Shown in pieces: positions 9,688 to 18,815 of a DNA stretch of 64,000 bases. The DNA comes from Colwellia sp. (GTDB lineage: Bacteria; Pseudomonadota; Gammaproteobacteria; Enterobacterales; Alteromonadaceae), in the NCBI GenBank assembly GCA_013215295.1, contig JABSOZ010000006.1:186001-250000 (forward strand), read 5' to 3'. Below the pieces are notes generated by a model. That model was not told where the DNA came from and did not search any database. It saw nothing but the letters and a program-made list of their open reading frames with translations. The first letter of the stretch is position 1. Every line of letters begins with the position of its first letter. The position numbers and the translations under genes were made by a program.

Positions 9688-9888
9688 GGCTATTGGTGTC
9701 ACTGTGGTACTTACCAATGAAAGGGTTGTTTGCTCTACGCTTTACGCCGGTCTCGTGAAGATGCCCAAACCTATATAGTTCTAGAACAATATGTTGATGA
9801 AATCGCATTACAGAGCCATGCTAAAACTGACCATTACCGAAACTTTGGTCAGCAAATGTCACTGTATTTAGCTACTGCCCCTAAATAG
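9686..9888 (+). pseudogene. Remnant of an antibiotic-biosynthesis-monooxygenase (ABM/YgiN-like) gene
   Basis: The start codon and first residues MAIGVTV fit the N-terminus of small putative quinol monooxygenases. The middle is missing (about 25-30 codons by comparison with the family), and the reading frame then shifts by one base at about 9718-9722. Beyond it the frame reads KGCLLYALRRSREDAQTY, then IVLEQYVDEIALQSHAKTDH, and stops at 9886-9888 slightly early. The GCLLY..RSREDA..Y..LEQY.DE.AL..H pattern is the core of the ABM domain. No intact reading frame remains, so it is a broken gene. Confidence 0.72.
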
Positions 9889-9990
9889 TCTTAATGGATA
9901 GTATTTATTTAATCAGTTCAATAATTTCATAAAAAACAAACATGTCGTTCAAATAGATAGACATAAAAACATAAATTTAAGGTCATGCTA

Positions 9991-10875
9991 ATGAATCAAT
10001 TTTTTGGTAAAACAGTAGTAATTAGTGGCGGTGCTGAAGGCATTGGCTTTGGTATAGCTCAAGCGATGGGTAAGCAAGGCATGAATATAGTGTTAGCGGA
10101 TATTGATGCTATTCAACTTGAAATTGCCCAAGAAAAATTACAAAAAGAGGGAGTAGAAGTCCTATCTGTTCAAATGGATGTAACTAACCTCGGTCAATGG
10201 GAAAATGTCGCAACCAAAACCCTAGAACGTTTTGGCAAAGTTCATATGTTGGTAAATAATGCTGGTGTGGGTAGTAATCCAGGCAGTATCGAAAAAACAG
10301 ACGATAAAGACTGGCGTTGGGTAATTGACGTAAATCTTATGGGTGTTATTTATGGCACGCAAACCATGGTACCGTTAATGAAACTTCATGGCGAAGGTGG
10401 TTGGTTGATTAACGTAGCCTCGATGGCAGGTATGATGGGAATTCCAACAGCAGGTGCTTATACAGCAACAAAAGTTGCTGTCGTGGGCATGTCTGAAAGT
10501 TGGTATTCAGAACTTAAACCCCACAACATTCAGGTATCTGTGCTTTGCCCAGCTTTTGTTAAAACGCGTATTAATTTATCTAACCGTAACAAGCCAGCAG
10601 AACTTAAAACAGAAAAAGAAAATAGCTGTCATCAAAATAGTTCTGCTGCGGCCAAGCATATGCAGAAAGTCATAGATAACGGATTATCTCCAAAACTTGT
10701 TGGCGAACGGGTTGTTGAAGCGGTGAATAATAAAGAACTTTATATTTTCACACATCCGAACTATAGAAAGGTATTACAGAAACGTTTTAAAGCGATTGAT
10801 GACGCTTTTGCACGTTCAGAATCTAGCCCTTTATTGGCTGATGTACTTCATGAAGAAGTTGCTTTGTATTCTTAG
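9991..10875 (+). CDS. SDR family NAD(P)-dependent oxidoreductase
   Basis: A 294-residue classical short-chain dehydrogenase with cofactor motif SGGAEGIGFG, the NNAGVG structural motif and catalytic YTATK preceded by NVASMAGM. It is longer than FabG because of a C-terminal extension (TFHPNYRKVL-like region) often seen in lipid or alcohol SDRs. An alternative ATG lies at 9985; I prefer 9991, which is better spaced from the ttaagg upstream. It is followed 72 bp later by a reductase-like gene in the same direction, probably one operon. Confidence 0.85.
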   Translation: MNQFFGKTVVISGGAEGIGFGIAQAMGKQGMNIVLADIDAIQLEIAQEKLQKEGVEVLSVQMDVTNLGQWENVATKTLERFGKVHMLVNNAGVGSNPGSIEKTDDKDWRWVIDVNLMGVIYGTQTMVPLMKLHGEGGWLINVASMAGMMGIPTAGAYTATKVAVVGMSESWYSELKPHNIQVSVLCPAFVKTRINLSNRNKPAELKTEKENSCHQNSSAAAKHMQKVIDNGLSPKLVGERVVEAVNNKELYIFTHPNYRKVLQKRFKAIDDAFARSESSPLLADVLHEEVALYS

Positions 10876-10947
10876 TCAATGGTTAGTGAACACACGTAAA
10901 TAATAACGCTTAACTACTTAAATAACGTTTATACAAAAGGTAATAAC

Positions 10948-12123
10948 ATGTCTACAAATCATAAGTTTGGTGTCGTAGTGTACGGCGCAACAGGATATAC
11001 AGGTCGTTTAGTGTGTGAATATTTAAATAAGCAATACGGCGTCAATGGCGATGTAAAATGGGCTATGGCTGGGCGCAGTCAAGAGAAGCTTGTTCAAGTA
11101 CGTGATGAAATGGGCATTCCTAGTGATGTGCCTTTTGTTATAGCGGATGCTGAAAACCCAGAATCAGTTAAGGCGATGGTTAATAGTACACAAGTTGTAT
11201 TAACCACTGTTGGCCCATATCAGAAATACGGTTCCGACCTCGTACGTGAATGTAGTGAATCTGGCACTGATTATGTAGATTTATGTGGCGAACCCGCTTG
11301 GATGCATGAAATGATTGCTGCTCACGGTGAAACAGCAAAAGCCAGTGGTGCACGTATTGTGTTCTCGTGCGGTTTTGATTCAGTTCCTTTTGATTTGGGT
11401 ATATATTTTCTACAAAAAGCATCTATCACTAAATTGGGTAAGCCAATGTCACGTATTAAAGGTCGTGTACGCGCAATGAAAGGTACTTTCTCTGGTGGTA
11501 CATTAGAAAGTTTCCGTTTAACGATGAAAGCTGCCGCGAAAAATCCTGAATTAATAAAAGTACTCACCAACCCATTTTCATTAACAGAATCGTTTACCGG
11601 TCCAGAGCAGCCCTCAGGCACGGCTCCAATTTTTGATGAAGATCTTAACAGTTGGTCGGCACCTTTTGTTATGGCGACGATTAATACGAAAAATATACAT
11701 CGCAGCAACTATTTATTGGCTCATGAATATGGTGAAGAATTTGTTTATGACGAAATGATGCTCACCGGTCCTGGCGATAAAGGTGAAAGTATGGCGAAGA
11801 TGGTTGCTGCTGATAAATCAATGGCAAACGATCCCATGCAACCGGGTGAAGGTCCTTCAAAAGAATCACGTGAAACGGGTTTTTACGATGTATTATTTGC
11901 TGGTTCTAACAAAGACGGCGAAGTATTAATGGCGAGCGTTAAAGGTGATAAAGATCCTGGTTACGGTTCAACCTGTAAAATGATCAGTGAAAGCGCTATT
12001 TGTTTATTGAAAAATTTAGATGCTGCCAGTGGTGGTATCTGGACACCCGCTTCAGCGATGGGTGCTTTATTGATTGATCGTTTACAAGAGAATGCAGGAT
12101 TAACTTTTCAATTAGAAGGTTAA
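10948..12123 (+). CDS. Saccharopine dehydrogenase-like / trans-acting enoyl reductase family protein
   Basis: This 391-residue protein opens with the Rossmann motif VVYGATGYTGRLVCEYL and continues with TVGPYQKYGSDLVRECSESG and YVDLCGEPAWM, which are hallmarks of the saccharopine-dehydrogenase-like family that includes mycobacterial trans-acting enoyl reductases. Lysine metabolism is unlikely, since no lysine genes are nearby. A role in reduction of a lipid or polyketide-like intermediate together with the preceding SDR is the better guess. A good ribosome site (aaaggt) precedes the ATG. Confidence 0.82.
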   Translation: MSTNHKFGVVVYGATGYTGRLVCEYLNKQYGVNGDVKWAMAGRSQEKLVQVRDEMGIPSDVPFVIADAENPESVKAMVNSTQVVLTTVGPYQKYGSDLVRECSESGTDYVDLCGEPAWMHEMIAAHGETAKASGARIVFSCGFDSVPFDLGIYFLQKASITKLGKPMSRIKGRVRAMKGTFSGGTLESFRLTMKAAAKNPELIKVLTNPFSLTESFTGPEQPSGTAPIFDEDLNSWSAPFVMATINTKNIHRSNYLLAHEYGEEFVYDEMMLTGPGDKGESMAKMVAADKSMANDPMQPGEGPSKESRETGFYDVLFAGSNKDGEVLMASVKGDKDPGYGSTCKMISESAICLLKNLDAASGGIWTPASAMGALLIDRLQENAGLTFQLEG

Positions 12124-12160
12124 GTTTTATTCAGACCTGTTTTAAAAGATAACAAATAAG

Positions 12161-12192
12161 TGGGTAATTAGTGCTTGAAGACTAATTACCCA
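12161..12192. terminator. Hairpin between convergent genes
   Basis: A perfect 12-bp stem, tgggtaattagt (12161-12172) and actaattaccca (12181-12192), lies between the reductase gene and the oppositely transcribed glycerol kinase gene. The U-runs on both sides are weak. It probably acts as a shared terminator. Confidence 0.6.
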
Positions 12193-12250
12193 GTCAATTC
12201 TCAATGTTTAAGCATGATAATTAAAGAAAAAGTTAACGATTAAATTAAAA

Positions 12251-13729
12251 CTAACTCTGTACTTTTTTTACCGCTCCTAACCATTTTCCATATAATGCAT
12301 TACGCTGCTTGTCATCAATACCCGGCGTAAAACGTCGATCGCAATGCCACATACTCGCCAATTCTTCTGTAGAGCTAAATATTCCTGCTTTGAGCCCTGC
12401 TAAATATGCTACACCCAACGCTGTAGTTTCAATAATTTCAGGACGGTCAACGGTTGCACCAAGAATGCTTGATAGAAAGCCTAGTAACCAATTATTGGCA
12501 ACCATTCCGCCATCGACGCGTATTAGCGAAGGTCTAAGACCATCTCTTTCCATCGCTTTTTGTAAATCTTTTGTTTGATAACACACTGATTGCAAAGCAG
12601 CAGTCACAATTTCATTTATACCTGAATCGCGCGTTAATCCTAAAATAGCCCCGCGCGCATTTGGATCCCAGTAAGGAGCCCCTAAACCGGTAAATGCTGG
12701 CACTAAAAAAACACCGTGGTCTAATGGCATATTTTCAGCAATAGACTCAGTTTCACTGGCGTTACTAATTAATTTCAGTCCGTCTCGGATCCATTGAATT
12801 GTGGCCCCAGCCATAAAAATACTACCTTCAATGGCATAGGTGGTTTTTCCGTTTAATCGATACGCAACCGTAGTCAATAATTTATTATTTGATTTTAAGG
12901 CCTTACTACCGGTATTTAACATTAAGAAACAACCAGTACCATAGGTACTTTTTGCCATTCCTTCATCAAAACACGCTTGACCAAATAAAGCTGCCTGCTG
13001 GTCTCCTGCCACACCTAAAATTGGAATTTCCACACCAAATAAAGAACTTTCGGTATATCCAAAATCATCTGATGAATCCATTACTTCAGGTAACATAGAG
13101 GCTGGAATATCAAATAATTTCAGTAATTCTTGATCCCATTTTTGTTCATGAATATTAAAAATCATCGTTCTAGAGGCATTAGTCGCATCAGTACGATGCA
13201 CTTTACCGTTAGTGAGATGCCACAATAAAAAACTATCAACAGTTCCAAAGGCAAGCTCACCTTTATTAGCTTTGTTTTTAGCATCAGGAACATTTTCTAG
13301 TATCCAACGAATTTTAGTCGCTGAAAAATAGGGGTCTAACAACAAGCCTGTTTTATTATTAATAAGTGTTTCTATATCAGGAGACTGAATTGATTCGCAA
13401 TACTCTGAAGTTCTACGGTCTTGCCAAACAATTGCATTATAAAGTGGTTCACCGGTATTTCGGTCCCACACTAAAGTAGTTTCTCGTTGATTAGTAACCC
13501 CTATCGTAGCTATATCTTTAGCCTGTACCTTATTATCTTTAAGTACTTTTCGACACGTGCTAAGGACTGTTTTCCATATATCATTTGGATCATGTTCTAC
13601 CCAACCATCTTGGGGGAAGTGCTGATCAAACTCTTCCTGCGCAACAGCATGTATTTTACCTTGCTTAGTAAAAAGTATGGCTCTTGAGCTGGTTGTACCT
13701 TGATCTATGGCTAATATGTATCTCGACAT
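12251..13729 (-). CDS. glpK: Glycerol kinase
   Basis: A 492-residue FGGY-family kinase that converts glycerol and ATP to glycerol 3-phosphate. The phosphate-1 loop [12 protein letters not shown] is at residues 8-19, [10 protein letters not shown] and the glycerol-binding region [16 protein letters not shown] follow, and the C-terminal [15 protein letters not shown] and [11 protein letters not shown] are classic. Length and identity of motifs make the call secure. It stands alone, with no GlpF or GlpD next to it. It may help use glycerol released from lipids; phospholipase A is encoded 1.3 kb to the right. Confidence 0.96.
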   Translation of the reverse strand: MSRYILAIDQGTTSSRAILFTKQGKIHAVAQEEFDQHFPQDGWVEHDPNDIWKTVLSTCRKVLKDNKVQAKDIATIGVTNQRETTLVWDRNTGEPLYNAIVWQDRRTSEYCESIQSPDIETLINNKTGLLLDPYFSATKIRWILENVPDAKNKANKGELAFGTVDSFLLWHLTNGKVHRTDATNASRTMIFNIHEQKWDQELLKLFDIPASMLPEVMDSSDDFGYTESSLFGVEIPILGVAGDQQAALFGQACFDEGMAKSTYGTGCFLMLNTGSKALKSNNKLLTTVAYRLNGKTTYAIEGSIFMAGATIQWIRDGLKLISNASETESIAENMPLDHGVFLVPAFTGLGAPYWDPNARGAILGLTRDSGINEIVTAALQSVCYQTKDLQKAMERDGLRPSLIRVDGGMVANNWLLGFLSSILGATVDRPEIIETTALGVAYLAGLKAGIFSSTEELASMWHCDRRFTPGIDDKQRNALYGKWLGAVKKVQS

Positions 13730-13938
13730 CGGTACTATTTATCTTCGTTAACAAAAAATGCTCTTTGGATAATGTACATGTTTATCAAAATAGGCAATTA
13801 AAATTTTCACATTAGAATAGCAAGTAAAATAGGCATGAGTACTTTGTTGAAAAGAATCATTAAATGAATGGAACTTTAACGGATATCAGCGCTCTTATAG
13901 TACGAGAACGTTAATCCCCCTTGATGTTCATGTTTTTT

Positions 13939-13974
13939 AAGCGTTTATTTGATATCAAGTAAACGTTTTTTTTT
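13939..13974 (+). terminator. Orphan plus-strand terminator
   Basis: aagcgtttatttgat (13939-13953) pairs with atcaagtaaacgttt (13954-13968), with two G-U pairs and a gatatc centre that would open as a loop. Nine T follow on the plus strand (13966-13974). No plus-strand protein gene precedes it for 1.8 kb; the genes on both sides run leftward. It may end a small RNA encoded in 13730-13968. Confidence 0.6.
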
Positions 13975-14015
13975 GCTTTGTTTTTAACTTCCCCTAAATC
14001 GAGAAATGAGTAAAA

Positions 14016-14930
14016 TTAAAAACGCTTAGACCAAGCCAGTACCAATGAGTCTGAATCAAGGCCCGTAGAAGAGTTTGATTTTTGATTAATATAAGCAATT
14101 TTAATTGATTGAGTTCGGCTTATGGGCATACCGAAGGAAACTGCACTGAGTAATGTATGCCTTTTATCATTTTTATTTATGCCTTCAATAGTAGATTGGC
14201 CTCCTATACCATAACCAACACTTGCTGAAATCCACTTACCTTGTGCCAAACTATGAATAACATGGCTTTGAATAGCATAAAGCGGTTTTTGCTGACGAAG
14301 TTTTCCAACATAAAAGTCATCATTGTCGCTGTAAATAAATATCGACCCCGTTAACTCATAAGACCATTTTCCTTGTGTATGTAATAAACCAATTTGTGGT
14401 CTTACTGTATAACGATTTTGACCAAGGTTAATCAGTTTATCTTTATGATATTCGCCTAAGGGCGCAGTTATTGAAATAGCAGCGCCGATAATCGTATTAG
14501 ATGTTTTTCCTCGTAAATAAGGAATTAGCTTATCTGACTTTAAAGCAGGACTGCCTAATAAATTAATAGAGACACGAAACACGGGATCTAGAAAACCATT
14601 ACGCTGTATTTCTGTGGGTTGCTCTGCTAATAACCCCTGCCATTTTCCACTTGCCCACGGAATGGTGACATCAAAACGAGCCAATTTATTAGCAATTTTA
14701 AATGATGTTACATATGAGACACCCACTACTTGTAAGGTTAATTCAGCATCTTTAACTTGCATAACAGGGTCAAATTCAATATCTGCACCGGCATAACCGT
14801 ATCCAACACCAAAAACTTGCATTCCCAGTGGCACAGGTGTCCATCTGCGAGGTTCTAAATCTTGTGCGAAAGAACGTGTACATAAAACTAAGTTTGTTAT
14901 TAAGATAAAAATAATAAATATTCGAACCAT
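14016..14930 (-). CDS. Outer-membrane beta-barrel protein, phenol-degradation MetA-like (transporter family)
   Basis: A 304-residue secreted protein with a signal peptide (cleavage near CTRSFAQ, residues 17-23) and alternating hydrophobic beta-strands ending in LAWSKRF, with the terminal Phe expected of outer-membrane barrels. The body (YAGADIEFDP, ITAPLGEYHKDKLINLGQNR, RPQIGLLH) fits the family named after the MetA pathway of phenol degradation, thought to be channels for hydrophobic molecules. It is a single gene between glpK and pldA; substrate unknown. Confidence 0.7.
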   Translation of the reverse strand: MVRIFIIFILITNLVLCTRSFAQDLEPRRWTPVPLGMQVFGVGYGYAGADIEFDPVMQVKDAELTLQVVGVSYVTSFKIANKLARFDVTIPWASGKWQGLLAEQPTEIQRNGFLDPVFRVSINLLGSPALKSDKLIPYLRGKTSNTIIGAAISITAPLGEYHKDKLINLGQNRYTVRPQIGLLHTQGKWSYELTGSIFIYSDNDDFYVGKLRQQKPLYAIQSHVIHSLAQGKWISASVGYGIGGQSTIEGINKNDKRHTLLSAVSFGMPISRTQSIKIAYINQKSNSSTGLDSDSLVLAWSKRF

Positions 14931-15050
14931 GGTGTTCCTAAACGCGTAATTTGATTAAGGATTGAAATATAATGTTGATTTTTGGACACTCATAACCTGA
15001 GGATAAATGATTAAGTACCATAAATCCCTAGGTATTAGAGAAATTAAGCG

Positions 15051-16106
15051 TTAAAGAACGTTTGTTAAAGCAATACCCAGTCCAAACCTTTGTTGATCAT
15101 GATTGTAATCAATTAAGCTTTCCCCGTAGCCTTTGGTAAATTGAGCATAACCTCTGAGTCTGCCCCATAATGGAAAAGTAAAACCAAGCTCTACCCCGCC
15201 ATGGTGTTCAGAAAAGTTTTGTCGTCCTTGAATGGAGAATTCATAATCTGCCGTTTTATAAATAGCCGATAATTCAAAATGGCCCATATAATCACCGATA
15301 TCAGGATTATCGTCTCCTTCAGCATCAGACTCATTCAATTTATCGTCTTCACTTAGTCTAAACCAAGGTCTGAATGATAAAGCAAAATTATCTTTCTCAT
15401 AAAGAAAATTCAAATAAGCTCTATTCCAGCTGCGTGAAAGTAACTGGGTTCGACCATTAGATTGATGCTCTAAACCAATCATTACACCCGTATTCCCTCC
15501 TAATGGATGCCATTCTAAAGGTGCTAAATAAAACATTTCAGGTTGATAATTTGTTTCTCTAAAAGGTTTAGATATATTATCTGAATATATTTGCCACCAT
15601 GATTTAAGGGTAAAACCAAAAAATAAAGCATCACCTTTTACAAATATATCCTCATGGTTCATAGGAACTTTTAAGCTTATTTGGAATTTAGACTCTATAT
15701 CTTCTAGGTTATCAGACCACTCGGAAAAATCATGGTAAGCGCCTTTGTTTATATTGTCTGTCATAAGCACAGGCAATATATAATTCATTTTATGAGGAGT
15801 AAGTACATAAGGGTCAAACTCTGTTTTTCTTTCTTGTATAATTCTCCGAGATATTACGCCTATCTTGACGGGGTTATTAGTGACTTCATGCTCACTGAGC
15901 TTTTTTTCACAGAGCAAATAAAGTTGCTTTACTGATACACCATCAGCAGATACTTTCAGTTCACTTAATAAACAATCATTTAATCTCTTTTCGTCTGCTG
16001 AAAAAACAACATTCGAAATACAACCTAGAGTAATGAATAGAGATAAGTTAACTATGGCGGTATATTTTTTAATCGTCACTTTTATTACCTTCTTTAAAAA
16101 TCTCAT
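15051..16106 (-). CDS. pldA: Outer-membrane phospholipase A
   Basis: A 351-residue protein of the OMPLA family, which hydrolyses phospholipids that reach the outer leaflet of the outer membrane. The catalytic His214, Ser216 (EHQSNGR) and Asn228 (SWNRAY) reproduce the His142/Ser144/Asn156 spacing of the E. coli enzyme exactly. The barrel strands (LSFRPWFRL, YAQFTKGYGESLIDYNHDQQ) are also recognisable. An N-terminal signal sequence and an extra 50-80 residue segment with three Cys precede the barrel. It complements the Mla-type transporter encoded at 40.5-43.2 kb, since both clear misplaced phospholipid. Confidence 0.92.
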   Translation of the reverse strand: MRFLKKVIKVTIKKYTAIVNLSLFITLGCISNVVFSADEKRLNDCLLSELKVSADGVSVKQLYLLCEKKLSEHEVTNNPVKIGVISRRIIQERKTEFDPYVLTPHKMNYILPVLMTDNINKGAYHDFSEWSDNLEDIESKFQISLKVPMNHEDIFVKGDALFFGFTLKSWWQIYSDNISKPFRETNYQPEMFYLAPLEWHPLGGNTGVMIGLEHQSNGRTQLLSRSWNRAYLNFLYEKDNFALSFRPWFRLSEDDKLNESDAEGDDNPDIGDYMGHFELSAIYKTADYEFSIQGRQNFSEHHGGVELGFTFPLWGRLRGYAQFTKGYGESLIDYNHDQQRFGLGIALTNVL

Positions 16107-16115
16107 GCTAATTCA

Positions 16116-16156
16116 TAAAAAAAGCCTATCGATAAAAGCATAAATGCTCGATAGGC
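16116..16156 (-). terminator. Terminator of the DUF3313 gene
   Basis: gcctatcga (16124-16132) pairs with tcgataggc (16148-16156), and the minus strand then has a U-run (A-run 16116-16123 on the plus strand). It separates the DUF3313 gene from pldA, so pldA probably has its own promoter. Confidence 0.85.
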
Positions 16157-16177
16157 CATTTAAAAATGTCGTGTTTG

Positions 16178-16852
16178 TTAGCGACTCTGTTTAATGGTGT
16201 TTTGCATCACCTTTGCCCATTTATCGATTAACGGTTTAAGGTTTGCTAATGTAAGTGATGTTTTGTCATTTTCAAGTGTTTCGCCAACACCGCTTTTAAC
16301 TGCACTTGCCATGACTTCACCGGTTAAAGAATCAACAATTTCTGCTTCAATTTGAAAGTGAACTTCGACATCCGTTAATCCACCTTTCGCTGCATTAACC
16401 AAAAAGGCAATAGGAACATATTGATATAACGCGAGTTCTTTATCGAGAATTTTCACACCGGTAATCGCCATTTTAAAACGTAAAGTATTTTCTCCAGCTT
16501 CATTAACAACAGGTATTTCTTTGGCTATTTCTGTCGATAATGTTTTATTAAAATATTGGCTGATTTCACTTAACACCTCTTGAGAAACCGTATCCGTTGT
16601 TTTAGGTGCAGGATAGTAAGAAATGGGATCAAACATTACCTTTGTATAATTTCTAGCTTTCAGTTCTTTACTGATATAACGCGTTAATTGTGAGTCATCG
16701 CCAACATCAACAGACTTCAATTGACTATAATCACTTAAAAATCCTGAATGTTTATTTGATTGTGCTTCAGTCGATTTGTCATTTGATGTAGAGCTACAAG
16801 CGCTAATAGAAAAAGCTAAAGCAACTAAAAACACTTTGGTATTATTGTACAT
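16178..16852 (-). CDS. DUF3313 domain lipoprotein
   Basis: I prefer the internal ATG at 16852, which has tggag seven bases upstream; a longer start at 16873 lacks a site. The product begins MYNNTKVFLVALAFSISAC, a short lipoprotein signal ending in Cys. GFLSDYSQLK directly after the linker, then a KVMFDPISYYP segment, are the signature of DUF3313, a family of predicted outer-membrane-anchored lipoproteins of unknown function. It is followed by its own terminator and lies about 90 bp after the yiaV-like gene. Confidence 0.82.
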   Translation of the reverse strand: MYNNTKVFLVALAFSISACSSTSNDKSTEAQSNKHSGFLSDYSQLKSVDVGDDSQLTRYISKELKARNYTKVMFDPISYYPAPKTTDTVSQEVLSEISQYFNKTLSTEIAKEIPVVNEAGENTLRFKMAITGVKILDKELALYQYVPIAFLVNAAKGGLTDVEVHFQIEAEIVDSLTGEVMASAVKSGVGETLENDKTSLTLANLKPLIDKWAKVMQNTIKQSR

Positions 16853-16962
16853 ATAAATACTCCATTTATTCATGTTGGTTTACATTAAAATTTAAAGTCT
16901 ACGTGGTATTTTCTTTATTAAAACGTAGAGATTATTTTGCTCGTTTGTTCATTTTTTATTTT

Positions 16963-18111
16963 TTATTTTATTGGATAAACATATTTCAGCCACGACATCA
17001 TTCTCAATAAAATACGTCTGACTAAAGATACATGTAAAATATCATGCTCGTAATTTAAAGTGGCCGCCTGCCCTTGCACACCAAGCGGTAGGTTATAATC
17101 ATTTAAATCTTCATCTAACTCTATAATGGCGATAACAAAGCCATGGCGCATTAACATACTTGCAGGTAATAAACTGCCATTCGCTTGAATTTCACCTTCA
17201 GACATTGCAGGTAATATATCAACCACTTTTCCTGTGAACACATGCCCCGGCACTGCATCAAGAATAACCTCTGCATCAATACCTATTTCTAAACGTAACA
17301 AAGAATTTTGCCAAAACGCGGCAGCAAAACGTCTTTTTTCGTCTGGGATAAATGACATAACAGGACGTAAAGGAAGTGAACTCGCTCTTACACCGGGGCG
17401 AATAGCGATTTGCGTGGGAGTACCATCAACAGGTGCTCTAATAATAGTACGTTCTAGGTCTAGTTTTGCTTTATCTCGACTTGCTTGCAATTGAGCTACT
17501 TGTGTATTTTCACCTAATATCTTTGATTCTGTGACTAAACGTAATCTACGTTCATCAGCTTTAGCTGCATTAGTAGAGGCTTGAGCCGATTCGAAAAGTT
17601 TTTTCTTATTATCCACTTGTTGTTGAGTAAAAGGTGAGTTGTTGCCACCATTTACATGAGCATCGTTATAACGTTTATAGGTGGTTTGTGCTCTTTCTTC
17701 ATTTGCTTTTGCTTTTGCTACAATTGCGATTGCGGCAACTAATGCTTCATCTTTTTGAAAAACAGCATTTTTTGATTCAGCTAAAGCGGCTTCTGCTCTT
17801 TTTAAGGTAATTGTTTGTTCTTCATTTCGTAGACTAAAAAGTATATCGCCTTTCTTTACTTTTTTATTAGCAATAACATTTACTTCAGCAACTGTACCTG
17901 AAACTTGCGGAACGATAGGAATATTAACAAAAATTTCTTTGCCATATTTTGCATAAGGGTGGTTATAATTCATCACCATTAATATAGCTGACAGAATTAA
18001 AACCCCGCCTAAAACAGCCGTTGGCACAGACCATTTATTTAACGGAATTTTAAATGCTTTAAAAATAGCAACACAAATTGCGGTATAAGTGAGAATAATT
18101 AATAAATCCAT
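16963..18111 (-). CDS. yiaV: HlyD/EmrA-family inner-membrane protein (YiaV-like)
   Basis: This 382-residue protein has two N-terminal membrane segments (residues about 4-20 and 28-48), a lipoyl-type hairpin half (VPQVSGTVAEVNVIANKKVKKGDILF), a long coiled coil (about 80-200) and a second half-lipoyl motif (IRAPVDGTPTQIAIRPG). This is the architecture of periplasmic adaptor proteins. Its start overlaps the stop of the yiaW-like gene by one base (TAATG on the minus strand), so the two are co-translated, as in the E. coli yiaW-yiaV pair. No cognate pump is adjacent. Confidence 0.85.
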   Translation of the reverse strand: MDLLIILTYTAICVAIFKAFKIPLNKWSVPTAVLGGVLILSAILMVMNYNHPYAKYGKEIFVNIPIVPQVSGTVAEVNVIANKKVKKGDILFSLRNEEQTITLKRAEAALAESKNAVFQKDEALVAAIAIVAKAKANEERAQTTYKRYNDAHVNGGNNSPFTQQQVDNKKKLFESAQASTNAAKADERRLRLVTESKILGENTQVAQLQASRDKAKLDLERTIIRAPVDGTPTQIAIRPGVRASSLPLRPVMSFIPDEKRRFAAAFWQNSLLRLEIGIDAEVILDAVPGHVFTGKVVDILPAMSEGEIQANGSLLPASMLMRHGFVIAIIELDEDLNDYNLPLGVQGQAATLNYEHDILHVSLVRRILLRMMSWLKYVYPIK

Positions 18112-18467
18112 TATTTTTCTCCCTTATCTAACTGCGCTTGACGCTCATTTAATAAAGCGACTTGTTTTTGTAAATCTGCAATTTGCTTATTCAACTGATT
18201 ATCAACATTTCCATTAGTAGCACTACTTTCTTTATTCAACATGCCCCAACCCACTCCCGGTTTATACAAGGTTGCCCAAATCCATAAAAATGGCCAAATA
18301 GCCCCTAAGGTAAATAAGCTGATCCAGCCTGCTACATGTATGGCATCTTGGTGCGGGTGACCACGATGTACTGCAATTTCATACGGAATATCGTGTACAA
18401 CAATAATGCCGTAAAAAATAACAATAAAAACAAAGAATACTAAAAACAACGCAAAATAATCTAACAT
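18111..18467 (-). CDS. yiaW: DUF3302 inner-membrane protein (YiaW-like)
   Basis: A 118-residue protein with two membrane spans (residues about 4-24 and 48-66) and a C-terminal coiled coil (KQIADLQKQVALLNERQAQLD). The conserved HDIPYEIAVHRGHPHQDAIH and GWISLFTLGAIWPFLW match the DUF3302 family. It is the first gene of a two-gene unit with the HlyD-type adaptor and has a ribosome site aggaaat in front. Function is unknown; in E. coli the pair is linked to envelope integrity. Confidence 0.85.
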   Translation of the reverse strand: MLDYFALFLVFFVFIVIFYGIIVVHDIPYEIAVHRGHPHQDAIHVAGWISLFTLGAIWPFLWIWATLYKPGVGWGMLNKESSATNGNVDNQLNKQIADLQKQVALLNERQAQLDKGEK

Positions 18468-18480
18468 TTGTTAATTTCCT

Positions 18481-18516
18481 ATTTATATTTATATTTATAT
18501 TTATATTTATATTTAT
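18481..18516. repeat. ATTTAT tandem repeat, six units
   Basis: Six perfect 6-bp units (36 bp) lie 14 bp upstream of the yiaW start codon, inside its likely promoter or leader. Unit-number change could alter spacing and so expression, in the manner of promoter phase variation; this is inference. Confidence 0.85.
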
Positions 18517-18731
18517 AACTTAACTTAGCAGAAAATCGATATAAAACAATCGATTTAATAATAATAGTCGTCCCCAATAGCATATTATTATCTAGGGAAC
18601 AGAATATAAAACAGACTTGTTAACCTCCGACATTTTTATCAATTCCTCGAATGAATGACTCCAAGCAAACAGTCATTAAAATGTAGTTTACGGTTACTTT
18701 GGCATATATAAAAATTAATTAATTATGGAGC

Positions 18732-18752
18732 ACTATAAGCATAACTTATAGT
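18732..18752. promoter_or_regulatory. Palindromic operator candidate for the LysR gene
   Basis: actataag (18732-18739) and cttatagt (18745-18752) form a perfect 8-bp inverted repeat with a 5-bp spacer, 64 bp before the LysR start at 18816. Size and placement fit a LysR recognition site. The rest of the 348-bp divergent gap to yiaW holds the ATTTAT repeat and nothing else I recognise. Confidence 0.5.
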
Positions 18753-18815
18753 AACTTGAAAATAGAGCCGATAGAACTTATGATAATGCTAAGTTAAGCA
18801 TCATAGAAACCTACA

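Noticed and set aside
11322-11708. 128-codon minus-strand frame
   Set aside because: It is antisense to the saccharopine-dehydrogenase-like gene, whose motifs are clear; nothing supports a second gene.
18481-18516. CRISPR-like repeat
   Set aside because: Units are 6 bp and contiguous with no spacers, so this is a simple tandem repeat.
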